NCBI GenBank assembly: GCA_033675265.1
Contig: JAUJYZ010001557.1
Span: 55,771 to 119,770 of the forward strand
Direction of reading: 5' to 3'
Source of the DNA: Actinostola sp. cb2023
Lineage: Eukaryota; Cnidaria; Anthozoa; Actiniaria; Actinostolidae
Length of the DNA: 64,000 nt
Shown here piece after piece: positions 63,890-64,000 of this stretch (position 1 is its first letter; the number at the start of each line of letters is the position of its first letter). The notes below the pieces were generated by a model. The model saw only the letters and a list, made by a program, of their open reading frames with translations. It had not been told where the DNA came from and ran no database searches. The position numbers were made by a program, and so were the translations under genes.

Positions 63890-64000
63890 ACGTGATAAAA
63901 GGAATTTATAACAGTGATTATGCCAAGATCTTGTCCAGTGTGCAAGTTGTGCCCTCACCATCACACACAGCCAGGTCAGTTAGTCTACAAAATGGTATTA

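Larger units (their letters stand above)
59213..64000. repeat. right arm of the ~9.5-kb palindrome, indel-rich
   Basis: Reverse complement of 54461-59152, joined by a ~60-bp unique spacer. It differs mostly by 1-2-nt insertions and deletions, many in homopolymers, spread evenly over genes and satellite. It runs off the end of the window. Confidence 0.95.

Overview
The window is eukaryotic, repeat-rich and AT-rich. Genes are split into many short exons with GT-AG introns. The gene set is metazoan: a Notum-type Wnt deacylase, a NOX4-type NADPH oxidase, a gelsolin/villin-family protein, the CST telomere subunit TEN1, a beta-class carbonic anhydrase and divergent rhodopsin-like GPCRs. Vertebrates lack beta-carbonic anhydrase, so a marine invertebrate is indicated. 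An anthozoan cnidarian is my best guess, but lancelet- or hemichordate-like animals are not excluded.

Layout. 1-3.8 kb: about 46 units of an ~82-bp satellite. 4.5-8.2 kb (+): the last six exons of NOTUM. 8.4-12.4 kb: minisatellites, hairpin arrays and MITEs. 12.5-29.5 kb (-): an apparently complete 21-exon NOX4-like gene. I assembled it by matching splice phases; it encodes about 563 residues. Its introns are filled with satellites, MITEs and microsatellites, and one holds a tRNA-Met. 30.5-46.9 kb: a rearranged segmental duplication holding two copies of an intronless GPCR gene (-) and two copies of a decayed Crypton-like tyrosine recombinase (+). Between them lie a small unrecognised three-exon gene, a 90-bp satellite and a 1.1-kb palindrome. 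46.9-49.5 kb: foldback elements and a 66-bp satellite bounded by terminal inverted repeats. 49.5-53.4 kb (+): the C-terminal half of a gelsolin/villin-like gene. 54.5-64 kb: a palindrome of about 4.7 kb per arm. The left arm has intact TEN1 (-) and beta-carbonic anhydrase (+) in head-to-head orientation. The right arm repeats both in reverse with many small indels, so it may be an assembly artefact.

The most unusual pattern occurs in two unrelated genes, NOTUM and NOX4. In each, a tandem repeat unit spans the 3' end of an intron, its splice acceptor and the first 28-34 nt of the next exon. This leaves five (NOTUM) or three (NOX4) decoy acceptors with partial exons upstream of the real one. 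In NOTUM the affected exon begins inside the catalytic-serine motif. Other notable items are a 9-bp target-site duplication around a long-TIR element nested in another MITE, and GPCR paralogues that differ mainly by an expanded 14-residue RRDS-type repeat in the cytoplasmic tail.

The genes are not an operon-like system. They look like ordinary neighbours in a repeat-bloated chromosome segment. All product calls rest on recognising protein motifs by eye; no search was run.
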